Part shown: positions 17,261 through 26,836 of the stretch, piece by piece
How the letters are laid out: each line of letters starts with the position of its first letter
How positions within the stretch are numbered: position 1 is the first letter of the stretch
Assembly (NCBI GenBank): GCA_019456075.1
Contig: VRUN01000006.1
Span: forward strand, 1-41,372
DNA: 41,372 nt
DNA from: Candidatus Methylomirabilota bacterium
GTDB lineage: Bacteria; Methylomirabilota; Methylomirabilia; Methylomirabilales; CSP1-5
Reading direction: 5' to 3'
Position numbers and translations under genes: made by a program
Notes under the pieces: model-generated
Seen by the model: the letters and a program-made list of their open reading frames with translations, nothing else
The model's database searches: none
Told to the model about the DNA's origin: nothing

Positions 17261-18435
17261 AGGTCATTGGACTCATGTCTGGGACCTCGGCGGACGGGGT
17301 TGACGCGGTCCTCGTAGAGATCACCAGAGAGTCCGACAACCCCGCGGTGAGTCTCCTCTGTTTTGAGCGTCGTCCGTATCCACCGGGGATTCGAGGTCGA
17401 ATCCTCCGCCTTCCTGAACATCCCAACGCCCTCCGCGAAGTCTGTCATCTCAACGTGTTGCTGGGGGAGCTCTTTGCCCAAGCGGCCCTCGATCTCCTGC
17501 AGACAACTGGCACCTCCCCGACCGAGGTGGCTCTCATTGGCTCCCACGGCCAGACGATCTGCCATCTTCCGATTCCGTCCACCGAGGGGGCATTCAACCT
17601 CCGGTCCACTCTTCAGATTGGTGAGCCATGTGTCATCGCTGAGCGGACCGGACTCTTGACCGTGGCTGACTTCCGCCCGAGGGACATGGCAGCTGGAGGA
17701 GAGGGGGCACCGCTGACCCCCTATCCCCATTATCTCCTCTTTCGACATCCCGAGCGGTGCCGCGTAATCGTCAACCTCGGCGGGATCTCAAATCTCACCC
17801 TGCTCCCTCCCGACACCTCGGTATCCGAGATCGTGGCCTTCGATGCAGGGCCCGGCAATGTCCTGATCGATGGAGTGGTTCGACACCTCAGTGGTGGGAC
17901 CTTAGAGTACGATACCGATGGGGCTTGGGCAGCATCGGGCAACGTGAATCAGGCCCTCCTCAAGCGTCTTCTCGGCCACCCTTTCTTCCGCCGTTCTCCC
18001 CCGCGGAGTGCCGGCCAGGAGGAGTTTGGTCCTCGGATGCTCGAAGAGATCCTGGTCGAAGCGGAGCAGAAAGGAATCTCACCGGCCGATCTGGTAGCCA
18101 CGATCTCGACCCTCTCTGTGGAGGCAGTGGTCGGGAGCCTTGAGACCACCATCTTTCCGCGGCACGCCGTGGATGAGATACTACTCTGCGGCGGCGGGGC
18201 GCGGAACCGATGGCTGAGCAGCGCGCTCGGAACCCGCCTGGCGCCCCGTCCCGTCCTCACAACCGACGACATCGGGTTTCCGGTCGGGGCGGTCGAAGCG
18301 ACGGCATTCGCCATTCTGGCCTACCTCACCCTTGTCGGACAGCCGGGGAACCTTGTGTCCGCCACTGGGGCGCGGCATGCAGTTCCGCTGGGCAAGATTA
18401 TTCCCGGCAGGAATTTTCCAGGACTGATCTCGTGA
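17257..18435 (+). CDS. anmK: Anhydro-N-acetylmuramic acid kinase
   Basis: (LKVIGL)MSGTSADGVDAVLVEI, FDAGPGNVLIDGV, LLCGGGARNRWL. Track start is ATG 17275; the conserved N-terminus and the RBS favour CTG 17257. Confidence 0.93.
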   Translation: MKVIGLMSGTSADGVDAVLVEITRESDNPAVSLLCFERRPYPPGIRGRILRLPEHPNALREVCHLNVLLGELFAQAALDLLQTTGTSPTEVALIGSHGQTICHLPIPSTEGAFNLRSTLQIGEPCVIAERTGLLTVADFRPRDMAAGGEGAPLTPYPHYLLFRHPERCRVIVNLGGISNLTLLPPDTSVSEIVAFDAGPGNVLIDGVVRHLSGGTLEYDTDGAWAASGNVNQALLKRLLGHPFFRRSPPRSAGQEEFGPRMLEEILVEAEQKGISPADLVATISTLSVEAVVGSLETTIFPRHAVDEILLCGGGARNRWLSSALGTRLAPRPVLTTDDIGFPVGAVEATAFAILAYLTLVGQPGNLVSATGARHAVPLGKIIPGRNFPGLIS

Positions 18436-18442
18436 GGAAGTG

Positions 18443-19177
18443 ATGGATCGCGACCCGTACACGGCTGCCGTGCTGAGGCTCATTGGCCGGATCGAAGAGA
18501 CGCAACAGGGAGCACTCGAGCAGGCGGTTCAGGCCATCTTTGAGTCGCTGAAACGGGACGGGGTGTTGCACGTGTTCGGCAGTGGCCATTCCATCGCGGT
18601 CGCTCAAGAGGCCTTTCACCGGGCAGGCGGATTGGTCCCGGTCAACCTGATTCAGGAGGCCATTCTGTCTCCGCTCACCCCTCCGGCCGTGAGCGGGAGG
18701 ATAGAGCGGCTCCCCGGGGTGGCCTCGATCCTTCTGGACCGGAACGATGCCCGACCCGGAGAGGTCCTGATCGTGGTATCCAACTCCGGGATCAACGCCG
18801 TCCCGGTGGAGATGGCTCTTGAAGGCAAGACACGGGGACTCTTCGTGATCGCCCTGACCTCCCTGACCCACTCGAGGGCGGTCCCGGCCCGGCACGCAAG
18901 TGGCAAGCGCCTCTTCGAAGTTGCCGACCTCTGCCTCGATAACTGTGGGGAGGAGGGGGATGCTGCCGTGGCCTATCCTGGGTGGGGCGGCAAGGTCGGT
19001 CCCACTTCGGTCGTCACCGGAACGTTCCTGATGAACCGTCTCATCTGCGGGGTGGTGGAGCGGTTTCTCGCCGAGGGTCTCAGTCCTCCGGTCTATATGA
19101 GCGCCAACCTTCCCGGGGGGGACGAGCATAACCGTCGCCTGGAGGAGCAGTACCGTGACAGGATCACACTGCTCTAA
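18443..19177 (+). CDS. SIS-domain sugar isomerase-type protein (UPF0309-like)
   Basis: VLHVFGSGHSIAVAQEAFHRAGGLVPVN, VVSNSGINAVPVEMAL, MSANLPGGDEHN. Confidence 0.85.
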   Translation: MDRDPYTAAVLRLIGRIEETQQGALEQAVQAIFESLKRDGVLHVFGSGHSIAVAQEAFHRAGGLVPVNLIQEAILSPLTPPAVSGRIERLPGVASILLDRNDARPGEVLIVVSNSGINAVPVEMALEGKTRGLFVIALTSLTHSRAVPARHASGKRLFEVADLCLDNCGEEGDAAVAYPGWGGKVGPTSVVTGTFLMNRLICGVVERFLAEGLSPPVYMSANLPGGDEHNRRLEEQYRDRITLL

Positions 19178-20000
19178 GCGAAGGCGACGAGTTCTCCTTT
19201 GCGGTCTGGTCCTGCTGCTCCTCGGTCCTGTGCTGGGGGCTTCTCAGGCGCAGTCCTCGAAGGTCGAGCGCGTGATCGACGGGGATACCGCGGTCCTCGA
19301 GGATGGCAGACGTGTTCGGTATCTCGGCATCAATGCACCCGAGCGAGGTCAACCCTACTTCGCCGAAGCGGTCACCCTGAATCGACGGCTGACCGAAGGC
19401 AAGCACGTGAGTCTCGAGGCGGATGAGGTGAGGGAGGATGGGTACCATCGCTTGCTAGCGTATGTGTATGCCGATGGACACATGGTGAATGCGCGCTTGA
19501 TCGAGGCGGGGCTTGCCCATGTCTTTGCGTTCCCGCCGAACCTCAGGTACTACGATCGGTTCCTTGAGCTGCAGCGGTGGGCGCGTGTCGCGCGGCGTGG
19601 AATATGGCAACGTGTGAGGGGTCCGTTGAAGATTACCTCGCTCAAGTTCAACGCCCCTGGCGATGATCGATTCAACCCGAACGGTGAGTATGTCCGAATC
19701 GCCAGTGTTGCCGATGAGGTCATCGATGTCCGGGGGTATGTCCTGAGCGACGCGTATGGGCACCGATACACTTTCCCCGCCCTTTCCCTGAAGCCCGGCT
19801 ATTCGGTGCTCCTCGTGAGTGGGCGGGGTGTCGATGTCACCGATCCCCTGGACCGGATTATCCTTTACTGGCAATCGAATGGTCCCATCTGGAATAATGA
19901 TGGGGATACCGCGACCCTGCGGGCCCCCGATGGTTCTCCGGTCGATAAGTTTCAGTATCAGGGGTTTCAGAGACGACGACCGACGACCGTAATCCGATGA
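19155..20000 (+). CDS. Secreted thermonuclease (SNase) with C-terminal lamin-tail domain
   Basis: VERVIDGDTAVLEDGRRVRYLGINAPE, ARRGIWQR, then FNPNGEYVRIASVADEVIDVRGYVLSDA (LTD-like). Confidence 0.85.
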   Translation: MTGSHCSKRRRRVLLCGLVLLLLGPVLGASQAQSSKVERVIDGDTAVLEDGRRVRYLGINAPERGQPYFAEAVTLNRRLTEGKHVSLEADEVREDGYHRLLAYVYADGHMVNARLIEAGLAHVFAFPPNLRYYDRFLELQRWARVARRGIWQRVRGPLKITSLKFNAPGDDRFNPNGEYVRIASVADEVIDVRGYVLSDAYGHRYTFPALSLKPGYSVLLVSGRGVDVTDPLDRIILYWQSNGPIWNNDGDTATLRAPDGSPVDKFQYQGFQRRRPTTVIR

Positions 20001-20115
20001 CCGACTACCGACGACAGCGAAAAGCTAATAGCCCTTTCGGTCGTCGGACTTCGGCGAGCTCAGTCGAGCCGTCACCGGACATCGGTCATCGAGTTGTGTC
20101 GGTCGTCGGTCGTCG
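19974..20115. repeat. 7-nt periodic intergenic tract with nested inverted repeats
   Basis: CGACGAC CGACGAC CGTAATC CGATGAC CGACTAC CGACGAC ... CGGTCGT CGGTCGT. 16-bp perfect inverted repeat 19974-19989/20100-20115, 10-bp 19995-20004/20082-20091, 7-bp 20008-20014/20041-20047. Confidence 0.85.
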
Positions 20116-20129
20116 AAATTGAGGAGATC

Positions 20130-21728
20130 ATGTACGATCTGATCATCGCCGGGGCGAGCATCATCGATGGCAGCGGATCCCCGCCTTTTCCGGGTGACAT
20201 CGGCATCATCCGGGACCGGATCGCTGCCGTCGGGAAGATCCCCGAAACCCAAGCCCGGCGGACGATTCGGGCGCCCGGGCTTGTCGCCTGTCCCGGTTTC
20301 GTGGATCTCCACTCCCACTCTGATTACTTTCTGCTGCTGAATCCCCGGGCCGAGAGCGCCGTTCGCCAGGGGGTCACCACCGAAATCGGGGGCAACTGCG
20401 GCTATTCCGCAGCGCCGATCTGGGGAGAGTGGAGAGAGGAACGTGCCCAGACCTATCGGGAACTCTATGGTCTCGAGCTCGAATGGCAGGGCGTGCGAGA
20501 TTATTTTGGGCAGCTCGCCGCCCAGGGGCTGTCGATCAACTTTGGCCTCCTCCTCGGCCACAACACCATCCGGGGCTCTGTCATGGGGGGAGCCGCAAGA
20601 CCACCCGAGGCTCGAGAGATGGAGGAGATGGTCCAGGCGGTCCGGGAGGGGATGCGGGAAGGGGCCTTGGGCCTCTCGACCGGTCTCATCTATACTCCGG
20701 CATGCTTCGCGTCATCGGAAGAGTTAGTGACGTTAGCTGGGGCTACGTGGGAAGAAGGGGGTGTGCTCACCTGCCACATGCGAAGTGAGGGGGACGGACT
20801 GTTAGAGGCGGTTCGGGAGATTCTTGATGTCGCGAGAAAGGCCCGAATCCCTCTCCAAATTTCCCATCTCAAGACATCGGGTGAGCGCAACTGGGGCAAA
20901 CTTCCGGAGGCCTTGCGACTTATTGAAGAGGCGCGGTCGCGCGGCCAGGATGTCACGGCTGATCGTTATCCCTACACGGCCTCCAATACTCAACTGCAAG
21001 CAGTCCTGCCTTCGTGGGCGCTCGAGGGAAAGCGGGTGGAACAGGTGGCTCGATTGCAGGAACCATCGGTGCGGAAACGGCTGGATCGAGAACTCGCCGA
21101 TAGGCGGTGGGACCTGATCATGATCGCCGAGGTGACGCAGGAAGGGAATACGCGGTACGAGGGATTGCGCGTCGATCAGGCGGCGGCCTTGGCCGGGAAA
21201 GACCCGTTGGAGTTCGTTTGTGACCTGCTCGTTGAAGAGGGAGGACGGGTAGACGCCATTTTCTTTACGATGTCTGAGGAGAACCTGCAGCAGATCTTGT
21301 CTCGCCCCTATGTGATGGTGGCTTCTGATAGCGGGACCCGGGCCCATGTCGGTCCGCTGAGCCGGGGTCGGCCTCATCCCCGCACGTTCGGGACGTTCCC
21401 GCGGATCTTAGGCGTGTATGTCAGGGAAAAACGACTCCTCGATCTGCCCACCGCCATCCGGAAGATGACGCTTGACCCCTGCCGTCGCTTTGGGCTTGCC
21501 GAACGGGGCCTGATTGCACCCGGCTACTCTGCCGACGTGGTCGTGTTTGATCCCGACAAGGTTGCGGATCGGGCAAGCTACGAAGAGCCGATCCAATACC
21601 CAGATGGAATTCGATACGTGCTGGTGAACGGTGTGATCAGTGTAGAAGAGGGAGAGCACACCGGTGCGAGAGCGGGCGGCGTGCTCAGGGGTTCCGGAGG
21701 CGTCACGGGGACGAGAGGTGGAGGGTAG
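20130..21728 (+). CDS. N-acyl-D-amino-acid deacylase (D-aminoacylase family amidohydrolase)
   Basis: CPGFVDLHSHSDY, RQGVTTEIGGNCGYSAAP, GALGLSTGLIYTP, ISHLKTSGERNWGK, VASDSGTR. ATG 20130 with gaggag RBS. Confidence 0.92.
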   Translation: MYDLIIAGASIIDGSGSPPFPGDIGIIRDRIAAVGKIPETQARRTIRAPGLVACPGFVDLHSHSDYFLLLNPRAESAVRQGVTTEIGGNCGYSAAPIWGEWREERAQTYRELYGLELEWQGVRDYFGQLAAQGLSINFGLLLGHNTIRGSVMGGAARPPEAREMEEMVQAVREGMREGALGLSTGLIYTPACFASSEELVTLAGATWEEGGVLTCHMRSEGDGLLEAVREILDVARKARIPLQISHLKTSGERNWGKLPEALRLIEEARSRGQDVTADRYPYTASNTQLQAVLPSWALEGKRVEQVARLQEPSVRKRLDRELADRRWDLIMIAEVTQEGNTRYEGLRVDQAAALAGKDPLEFVCDLLVEEGGRVDAIFFTMSEENLQQILSRPYVMVASDSGTRAHVGPLSRGRPHPRTFGTFPRILGVYVREKRLLDLPTAIRKMTLDPCRRFGLAERGLIAPGYSADVVVFDPDKVADRASYEEPIQYPDGIRYVLVNGVISVEEGEHTGARAGGVLRGSGGVTGTRGGG

Positions 21729-21730
21729 GG

Positions 21731-22528
21731 GTGAGCGGGCAAGAGCACGGAGTTGCTCACGGAAGGCCTTCCACACGACCTCGCATCTGTATTACCAGTG
21801 GGAGGGACCCGCTGGGCGAGCAGCCGGAGCAGCAGTACGAGCGGGTTCGTGCGGCCTACTCCGGGTGCGTGGCCGAAAGTGGCGGGATACCGTACATTTT
21901 GCCCACGCCAGGATATGATCCTGCTCTCAATGCGACATATCTCGATTTTGCCGATGGGTTGATCTTTTCGGGGGGAGAGGACATTCATCCCTCCTTTTAC
22001 GGAGAGATCGTTCTCGAAAAATGTGGAGCCATTGATGAAAAACGAGATCTCTTCGAAATCGAGCTGTTCCGGGGCGCCCTCGAGCGAGGATTGCCGGTCC
22101 TGGGCGTATGTCGGGGGATGCAGCTCATCGCAGTGGCGTTGGGAGGGAGCCTTTACCAGGACTTGTCCTATTGTCAGGACGCCGGAGCATTCCATGCCGG
22201 GGCGTGGCAAGACGGGGGAGAGATGCCATCGGTGAGACTCACATCGGGGACCCTTCTGCATCAGGTCATCGAGGAGGAGTCTCTGCCTGTCAACTGTCAG
22301 CATCATCAGTTGATCAAGGCTCTTGACCACAACTGTACGGTGAGCGCGGTCTCTCCGGATGGCATGATCGAGGGGATCGAAGTGTCAGGCAGCCCATTTG
22401 TCCTGGGGGTGCACTGGCATCCCGAGCGCTTGGCCTTACGAGATCGGTGCCATCTGGAGTTGTTCCGAGCACTGGTGAGAGCGGCGGCAGACTATTCCCG
22501 AAAAGCCGTCTCCTCGAAGCGTCCCTGA
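21731..22528 (+). CDS. Class I glutamine amidotransferase-like gamma-glutamyl hydrolase (peptidase C26, PuuD-like)
   Basis: FSGGEDIHPSFYGE, LPVLGVCRGMQLIAVALGGSLYQDL, GVHWHPERL. Confidence 0.92.
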   Translation: MSGQEHGVAHGRPSTRPRICITSGRDPLGEQPEQQYERVRAAYSGCVAESGGIPYILPTPGYDPALNATYLDFADGLIFSGGEDIHPSFYGEIVLEKCGAIDEKRDLFEIELFRGALERGLPVLGVCRGMQLIAVALGGSLYQDLSYCQDAGAFHAGAWQDGGEMPSVRLTSGTLLHQVIEEESLPVNCQHHQLIKALDHNCTVSAVSPDGMIEGIEVSGSPFVLGVHWHPERLALRDRCHLELFRALVRAAADYSRKAVSSKRP

Positions 22529-22843
22529 GGAAGGGGGGCCGGATGGCAGCGGGTGGCGGGGGGTAGTAAAAACGCTTGACATAAAGAGGAATGGGATGAT
22601 AGGAACGACGGACACTTATAGGAGTTTATCGGTGGCTGGATTTGAACAGATCCTCGTAGTAGTAGGTGTACGCGGCGCCTGCGCCCCGGCGGGCAGCCCG
22701 TAGTGCCTTTACTGCGGGCTCTGTAATTTCGCCGCGGGGCACAGGCAGATGTCCCGTGGCTTTTTGTTTGGGCCGCGGGGTCTCTTGGTTTAATGATTCG
22801 ATTTTCAACGAGGTTTGCGTCACTTTTCGGTAAGGAGGATTCG

Positions 22844-23122
22844 ATGGCTCGCAGGTGTGGTTGTGGACAAGAGTTGCGGTCGGTGATGGAGGAGTGGGGG
22901 TGTCTTCACTGTGGGGGCCTCTGTTGCCCCACCTGTGGGTATGCCCCTGAGGGCACAGCCTACTGTGCCGAATGTGCCCAGAGCCTTTTTAATGTGTACA
23001 CGAGGCAGCCGGTGGTGACCCGGCCCAAGCGCATCTCGGCCTGGTGGGAGGCGGCGACGGTGCAACCCGTGCCGCGGCATACAGAGGCGGCAAGCCTGGA
23101 CCAGCCCCAGGCGTCCGCCTGA
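22844..23122 (+). CDS. Small zinc-ribbon protein
   Basis: MARRCGCGQELRSVMEEWGCLHCGGLCCPTCGYAPEGTAYCAECAQ: four CxxC-type knuckles; aaggagg RBS. Confidence 0.7.
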   Translation: MARRCGCGQELRSVMEEWGCLHCGGLCCPTCGYAPEGTAYCAECAQSLFNVYTRQPVVTRPKRISAWWEAATVQPVPRHTEAASLDQPQASA

Positions 23123-23382
23123 CGAGCCGGTCCACACCTTCGGGGAGGCCTCGCCGAACGGGTGCGAGAGTCTCCATATGTCTATCGAGGCCCTCGACAG
23201 CACGCAGGTGTTCCGGATCCTTCCCCCTTTCCCTCCGTTTATAGCTACTCCCTCCACGAAGAAAGATTTGCGCGGGAGTCGTCCTGGCCCTATCCTGATA
23301 GCGTCGGCTGACGCCGGGGTGCCTGCCGTATCACCTCAGGCCCCTGAGCGGACCACCGACGCGTGAATGAAGGAGGCAGGGG

Positions 23383-23805
23383 ATGAATCTCATTCAGCGA
23401 TGTGTCGCCAGTATTGCTCTCTTGCTGCTCCTGGTCGTCTCCGCCCATGCCCAAAAACGCCCTTCGGAAAAGAATCTCGGTGCCCCCATTTATCCGAAGG
23501 CCACGTTCATCGAAAGCTTCACCGACGGGCCGGTGGCCCGATATCTCTTCGGCTCGAACGATATCACCATTTCGGTGACCCGGTTTTATGAAGCGAAGAT
23601 CGGGAAGAAATCTGAACGCATCAAAAGTCCCGACGGGACGGAGACGTATCGGTTCGTACTGAAAGGCAAACAGGAGGCAGCGGTGCCGGAACTCGAGGTT
23701 CGGGTGAATCACTTTCCCGGGGGCTTCCACATCCCGGATCAGCGGGGCGAGACCCGACGGTACAGGACGGTCATCATCATCAGCAAGAAGAAGAGGGAAC
23801 CGTGA
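23383..23805 (+). CDS. Secreted protein of unknown function
   Basis: Signal peptide MNLIQRCVASIALLLLLVVSAHAQ; ggagg RBS upstream. Confidence 0.75.
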   Translation: MNLIQRCVASIALLLLLVVSAHAQKRPSEKNLGAPIYPKATFIESFTDGPVARYLFGSNDITISVTRFYEAKIGKKSERIKSPDGTETYRFVLKGKQEAAVPELEVRVNHFPGGFHIPDQRGETRRYRTVIIISKKKREP

Positions 23806-23849
23806 CAGAACCTGGGTCCTGCCCTCCTCAAGGCCCACGGGAGGCCGCA

Positions 23850-24647
23850 ATGTTTGTACCGTCCAAAGCTCATCCAAAAGAGATGCGGGAAAAGATTCGG
23901 ACCGGCGAGTGGCAAGACCCCACAGCTGGATGCTCGGACGGCTACGTGCAGGCCAATCTGGTGGTCCTGCCAAAAGCCCTGGCCTACGATTTCCTTCTCT
24001 TCTGTCACCGCAATCCTAAGCCCTGCCCGTTACTGGAGGTCACCGATCCCGGTGACGCGGAGCCCAAGACCGCTGCGCCCAGTGCAGACCTTCGGACTGA
24101 TATTCCCAGGTACCGGGTTTACCGCGGCGGCAAGCTGGAGCAGGAGGTGACCGATCTTCTTCAGGTCTGGCGGACAGACCTGGTGGGCTTCCTCTTGGGC
24201 TGTAGCTTCACCTTCGATGTCGCTCTGCACAGGGCGGGCGTCCCGGTCCGTCATCTTGAGGAGGGGAAAAACGTCTCGATGTATATGACGAATCAGTCGT
24301 GCCATCCTGCTGGGGATTTCACCGGACCTCTGGTGGTCTCCATGCGCCCGATCCCGGCCCATCTCGTCCCTCGGGCGGTGGAAGTCACCGCTCGCTTCCC
24401 GCTGTCTCATGGGGCCCCGGTTCATGTGGGCGAGCCCGAGACGATCGGCATTGCCGATCTCGGTCGACCCCACTTTGGCGATGCGGTCTCGATCCGGTCG
24501 GGTGAGATTCCGGTCTTTTGGGCCTGTGGTGTGACGCCACAGGCCGTCGCCATGCATGCGAAGCCGGAGTTCATGATCACCCATGCTCCCGGTCACATGT
24601 TCATTACCGACCTGCCTGAGGAAGAGTTAACCCACTCTCTCGCGTAA
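23850..24647 (+). CDS. DUF1445/UPF0317 putative hydro-lyase (D-glutamate cyclase N-terminal-type domain)
   Basis: GEWQDPTAGCSDGYVQANLVVLPKALAYDFLLFCHRNPKPCPLLEVTDPGD, FLLGCSFTFDVALHRAGVPVRHLEEGKNVSMYMTN, ITHAPGHMFITD. Alternative GTG start 23802. Confidence 0.92.
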   Translation: MFVPSKAHPKEMREKIRTGEWQDPTAGCSDGYVQANLVVLPKALAYDFLLFCHRNPKPCPLLEVTDPGDAEPKTAAPSADLRTDIPRYRVYRGGKLEQEVTDLLQVWRTDLVGFLLGCSFTFDVALHRAGVPVRHLEEGKNVSMYMTNQSCHPAGDFTGPLVVSMRPIPAHLVPRAVEVTARFPLSHGAPVHVGEPETIGIADLGRPHFGDAVSIRSGEIPVFWACGVTPQAVAMHAKPEFMITHAPGHMFITDLPEEELTHSLA

Positions 24648-24849
24648 AACGCGCCGGGTTCCCCAGACGGGGAATTGCCCATTGCGGCTCTCCGTTCAGT
24701 CAACCTGCGTACGGATGGCCTTCCCTGCGCTCACGCTGAGAAGCTTGTTCTGGACGATGTCCGCATCCCTGGGTATACTCTTTCAATAGAGTAACGGACG
24801 TGCGCGTTTGGCGGCGGTAGACCCCCACTCGTATTGGCGAGGGCAACGG

Positions 24850-26826
24850 ATGACGACGATCGGCGTGGACGTGGGGGGGACCTTCACCGACCTGGTCTTT
24901 TTGGCCGAGGGGAGACTCTGGACCCGGAAGGTTCTTTCGACTCCTCACGACCCGGCCTGGGGTGTGCTTCAGGGACTTTCTCAGGAAGCTTTGGGAGAGG
25001 GGAGATGGCAGCTTGTCCATGGCTCCACCGTGGCGACTAACGCGCTGCTCGAGCGGAAGGGGGCCAAGGTCGCCTTGATCACCACGGCGGGTTTCGAAGA
25101 TGTGCTCGAGATCGGCCGCCAGGATCGAGCCGGGTTGTACGATTTTTTTATCGATCGGGCACCAGTCCTGGTCCCCCGTGCTCACCGTATCGGCGTCCCG
25201 GAGCGGATGGACTGCCGAGGGAGGGTCCTGGAGCCCCTCGATGATGAGAGCCTCGATCCCATCTTGGACCGGCTGAGTCAGGAGGGTGTCGAGTCGATCG
25301 CCATTTGCCTTCTCTGTTCCTATGCGAATCCTGTCCATGAGGCCCGCATCCTTCATCGGGCCTTGCGGATTGGAGTGCCGGTCTCTGCCTCTCATCGCAT
25401 CCTCCCCGAGTACCGAGAGTACGAACGGTGCATGGCCACCGTCGTGAACGCCTATGTCTCGCCCCTGATGGAACGGTACCTCGGTCGGCTCGAGGCAGAG
25501 CTCGGGGGAGGACGTCTCAGGATCATGCAGTCCAATGGCGGAAGTATCTCTGCGGCCACGGCGCGGCAGGAGGCGGTGCGGACCATTCTCTCGGGCCCGG
25601 CGGGGGGGGTTGTGGGTGCCGCCTCCATCGCGAGGGAGGCTGGATTTGAGAAAGTGATCACGTTTGATATGGGGGGAACCTCTACCGATGTCTCCCTCGT
25701 CGATGGTGGTCTCAGGGTCAGCACAGAGGCTACGGTGGGGGACATCCCCCTTCGCATTCCCCTCCTCGACATCCATACGGTGGGCTCAGGCGGTGGATCA
25801 TTAGCCTGGATCGATGAGGGGGGCGCCCTGCGCGTAGGCCCCCGGAGCGCCGGGGCCGATCCCGGGCCGGTCTGCTACGGGCGGGGAGACCAGATCACCG
25901 TCACGGATGCACACCTCGCGCTGGGACGTTTGGAACCGGACCGATTCCTCGGCGGGAAGATGCGGCTTGATGTGGAGCGGGCCGAGGGCGCCTTACAGGC
26001 CTTCTCCCGCCAGGTGAACATGGACTCTCTCCGACTGGCGGAAGGGATCGTCACGGTGGCCACTGCCACCATGGAGAAGGCCATCCGGGTCATTTCCGTG
26101 GAGCGAGGGTATGATCCCCGAGAATTCTGCCTGGTCTCTTTTGGCGGGGCAGGAGGACTGCACGCCTGTGCCCTGGCTCGATCACTGTCCATCCCCTGGG
26201 TGCTGGTTCCGCCGCACGCAGGGCTGCTGTCGGCCTACGGGATGTTGGTGGCTGATGTGGTCAAGGAGTACGCCAAGACGATCTTGCGGCCGACGGCCAC
26301 CACACCCTTCGAGGAGCTGGAGGCCGTTGTGAGCCTCCTGAGGGAACAAGGCCTGCGTGAGATGAAAGATGAGGGGATAGCGGAGGAGTCGGTCAGCACG
26401 GAAGCCTCCCTGGACATGCGCTACCTGGGGCAGTCCTACGAGCTCCGCGTCCCCTTCGGAAGAGACTTTGTCTCTCGGTTCCACGACGTGCACCGGAAGA
26501 GTTACGGCTACGCCAATCCGGCCCGGGAGACCGAGATTGTGACGGGACGCCTTCGGGTCAGGGGGGAAGTCGAGGGCCCACCCCTTCCTGAGGTGGAGGC
26601 GGGATCGGCGGATCCTGGTGCAGCCTGCCTGGGCGAGAAGCAGGTCTTTCTCGAGGACGGCTGGGTCACGGCTCCTGTCTTCGCCCGAGAGACTCTGCAG
26701 GCTGCCAACCGGATCGATGGGCCAGCCCTCGTGGTAGAGATGAGCGCCACCACGCTGATTGCACCGGGTTGGGAGGGGGAGGTGGACGAGCGGGGTAATC
26801 TTCTTCTCAAAACGCGCCAGCCCTGA
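24850..26826 (+). CDS. Hydantoinase/oxoprolinase family subunit A (HyuA-like)
   Basis: TTIGVDVGGTFTDLVF, NALLERKGAKVALITTAGFEDVLEIGRQ, SNGGSISAATARQEAVRTILSGPAGGVVGA, DMGGTSTDVSLV. Confidence 0.95.
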   Translation: MTTIGVDVGGTFTDLVFLAEGRLWTRKVLSTPHDPAWGVLQGLSQEALGEGRWQLVHGSTVATNALLERKGAKVALITTAGFEDVLEIGRQDRAGLYDFFIDRAPVLVPRAHRIGVPERMDCRGRVLEPLDDESLDPILDRLSQEGVESIAICLLCSYANPVHEARILHRALRIGVPVSASHRILPEYREYERCMATVVNAYVSPLMERYLGRLEAELGGGRLRIMQSNGGSISAATARQEAVRTILSGPAGGVVGAASIAREAGFEKVITFDMGGTSTDVSLVDGGLRVSTEATVGDIPLRIPLLDIHTVGSGGGSLAWIDEGGALRVGPRSAGADPGPVCYGRGDQITVTDAHLALGRLEPDRFLGGKMRLDVERAEGALQAFSRQVNMDSLRLAEGIVTVATATMEKAIRVISVERGYDPREFCLVSFGGAGGLHACALARSLSIPWVLVPPHAGLLSAYGMLVADVVKEYAKTILRPTATTPFEELEAVVSLLREQGLREMKDEGIAEESVSTEASLDMRYLGQSYELRVPFGRDFVSRFHDVHRKSYGYANPARETEIVTGRLRVRGEVEGPPLPEVEAGSADPGAACLGEKQVFLEDGWVTAPVFARETLQAANRIDGPALVVEMSATTLIAPGWEGEVDERGNLLLKTRQP

Positions 26827-26836
26827 GGGGATCCCG

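Noticed and set aside
22532-22566. G-run cluster GGGGGG...GGG...GGGGGG as a G-quadruplex
   Set aside because: Only three solid G-runs with a long irregular loop; too weak to claim.
22626-22660. T-loop-like TGTTCAAATCCA (minus strand) suggesting a tRNA
   Set aside because: No matching acceptor stem, anticodon arm or D-loop could be assembled around it.
24700-25776. 358-aa antisense ORF opposite HyuA
   Set aside because: Shadow of a strong CDS; no homology signal recognised.
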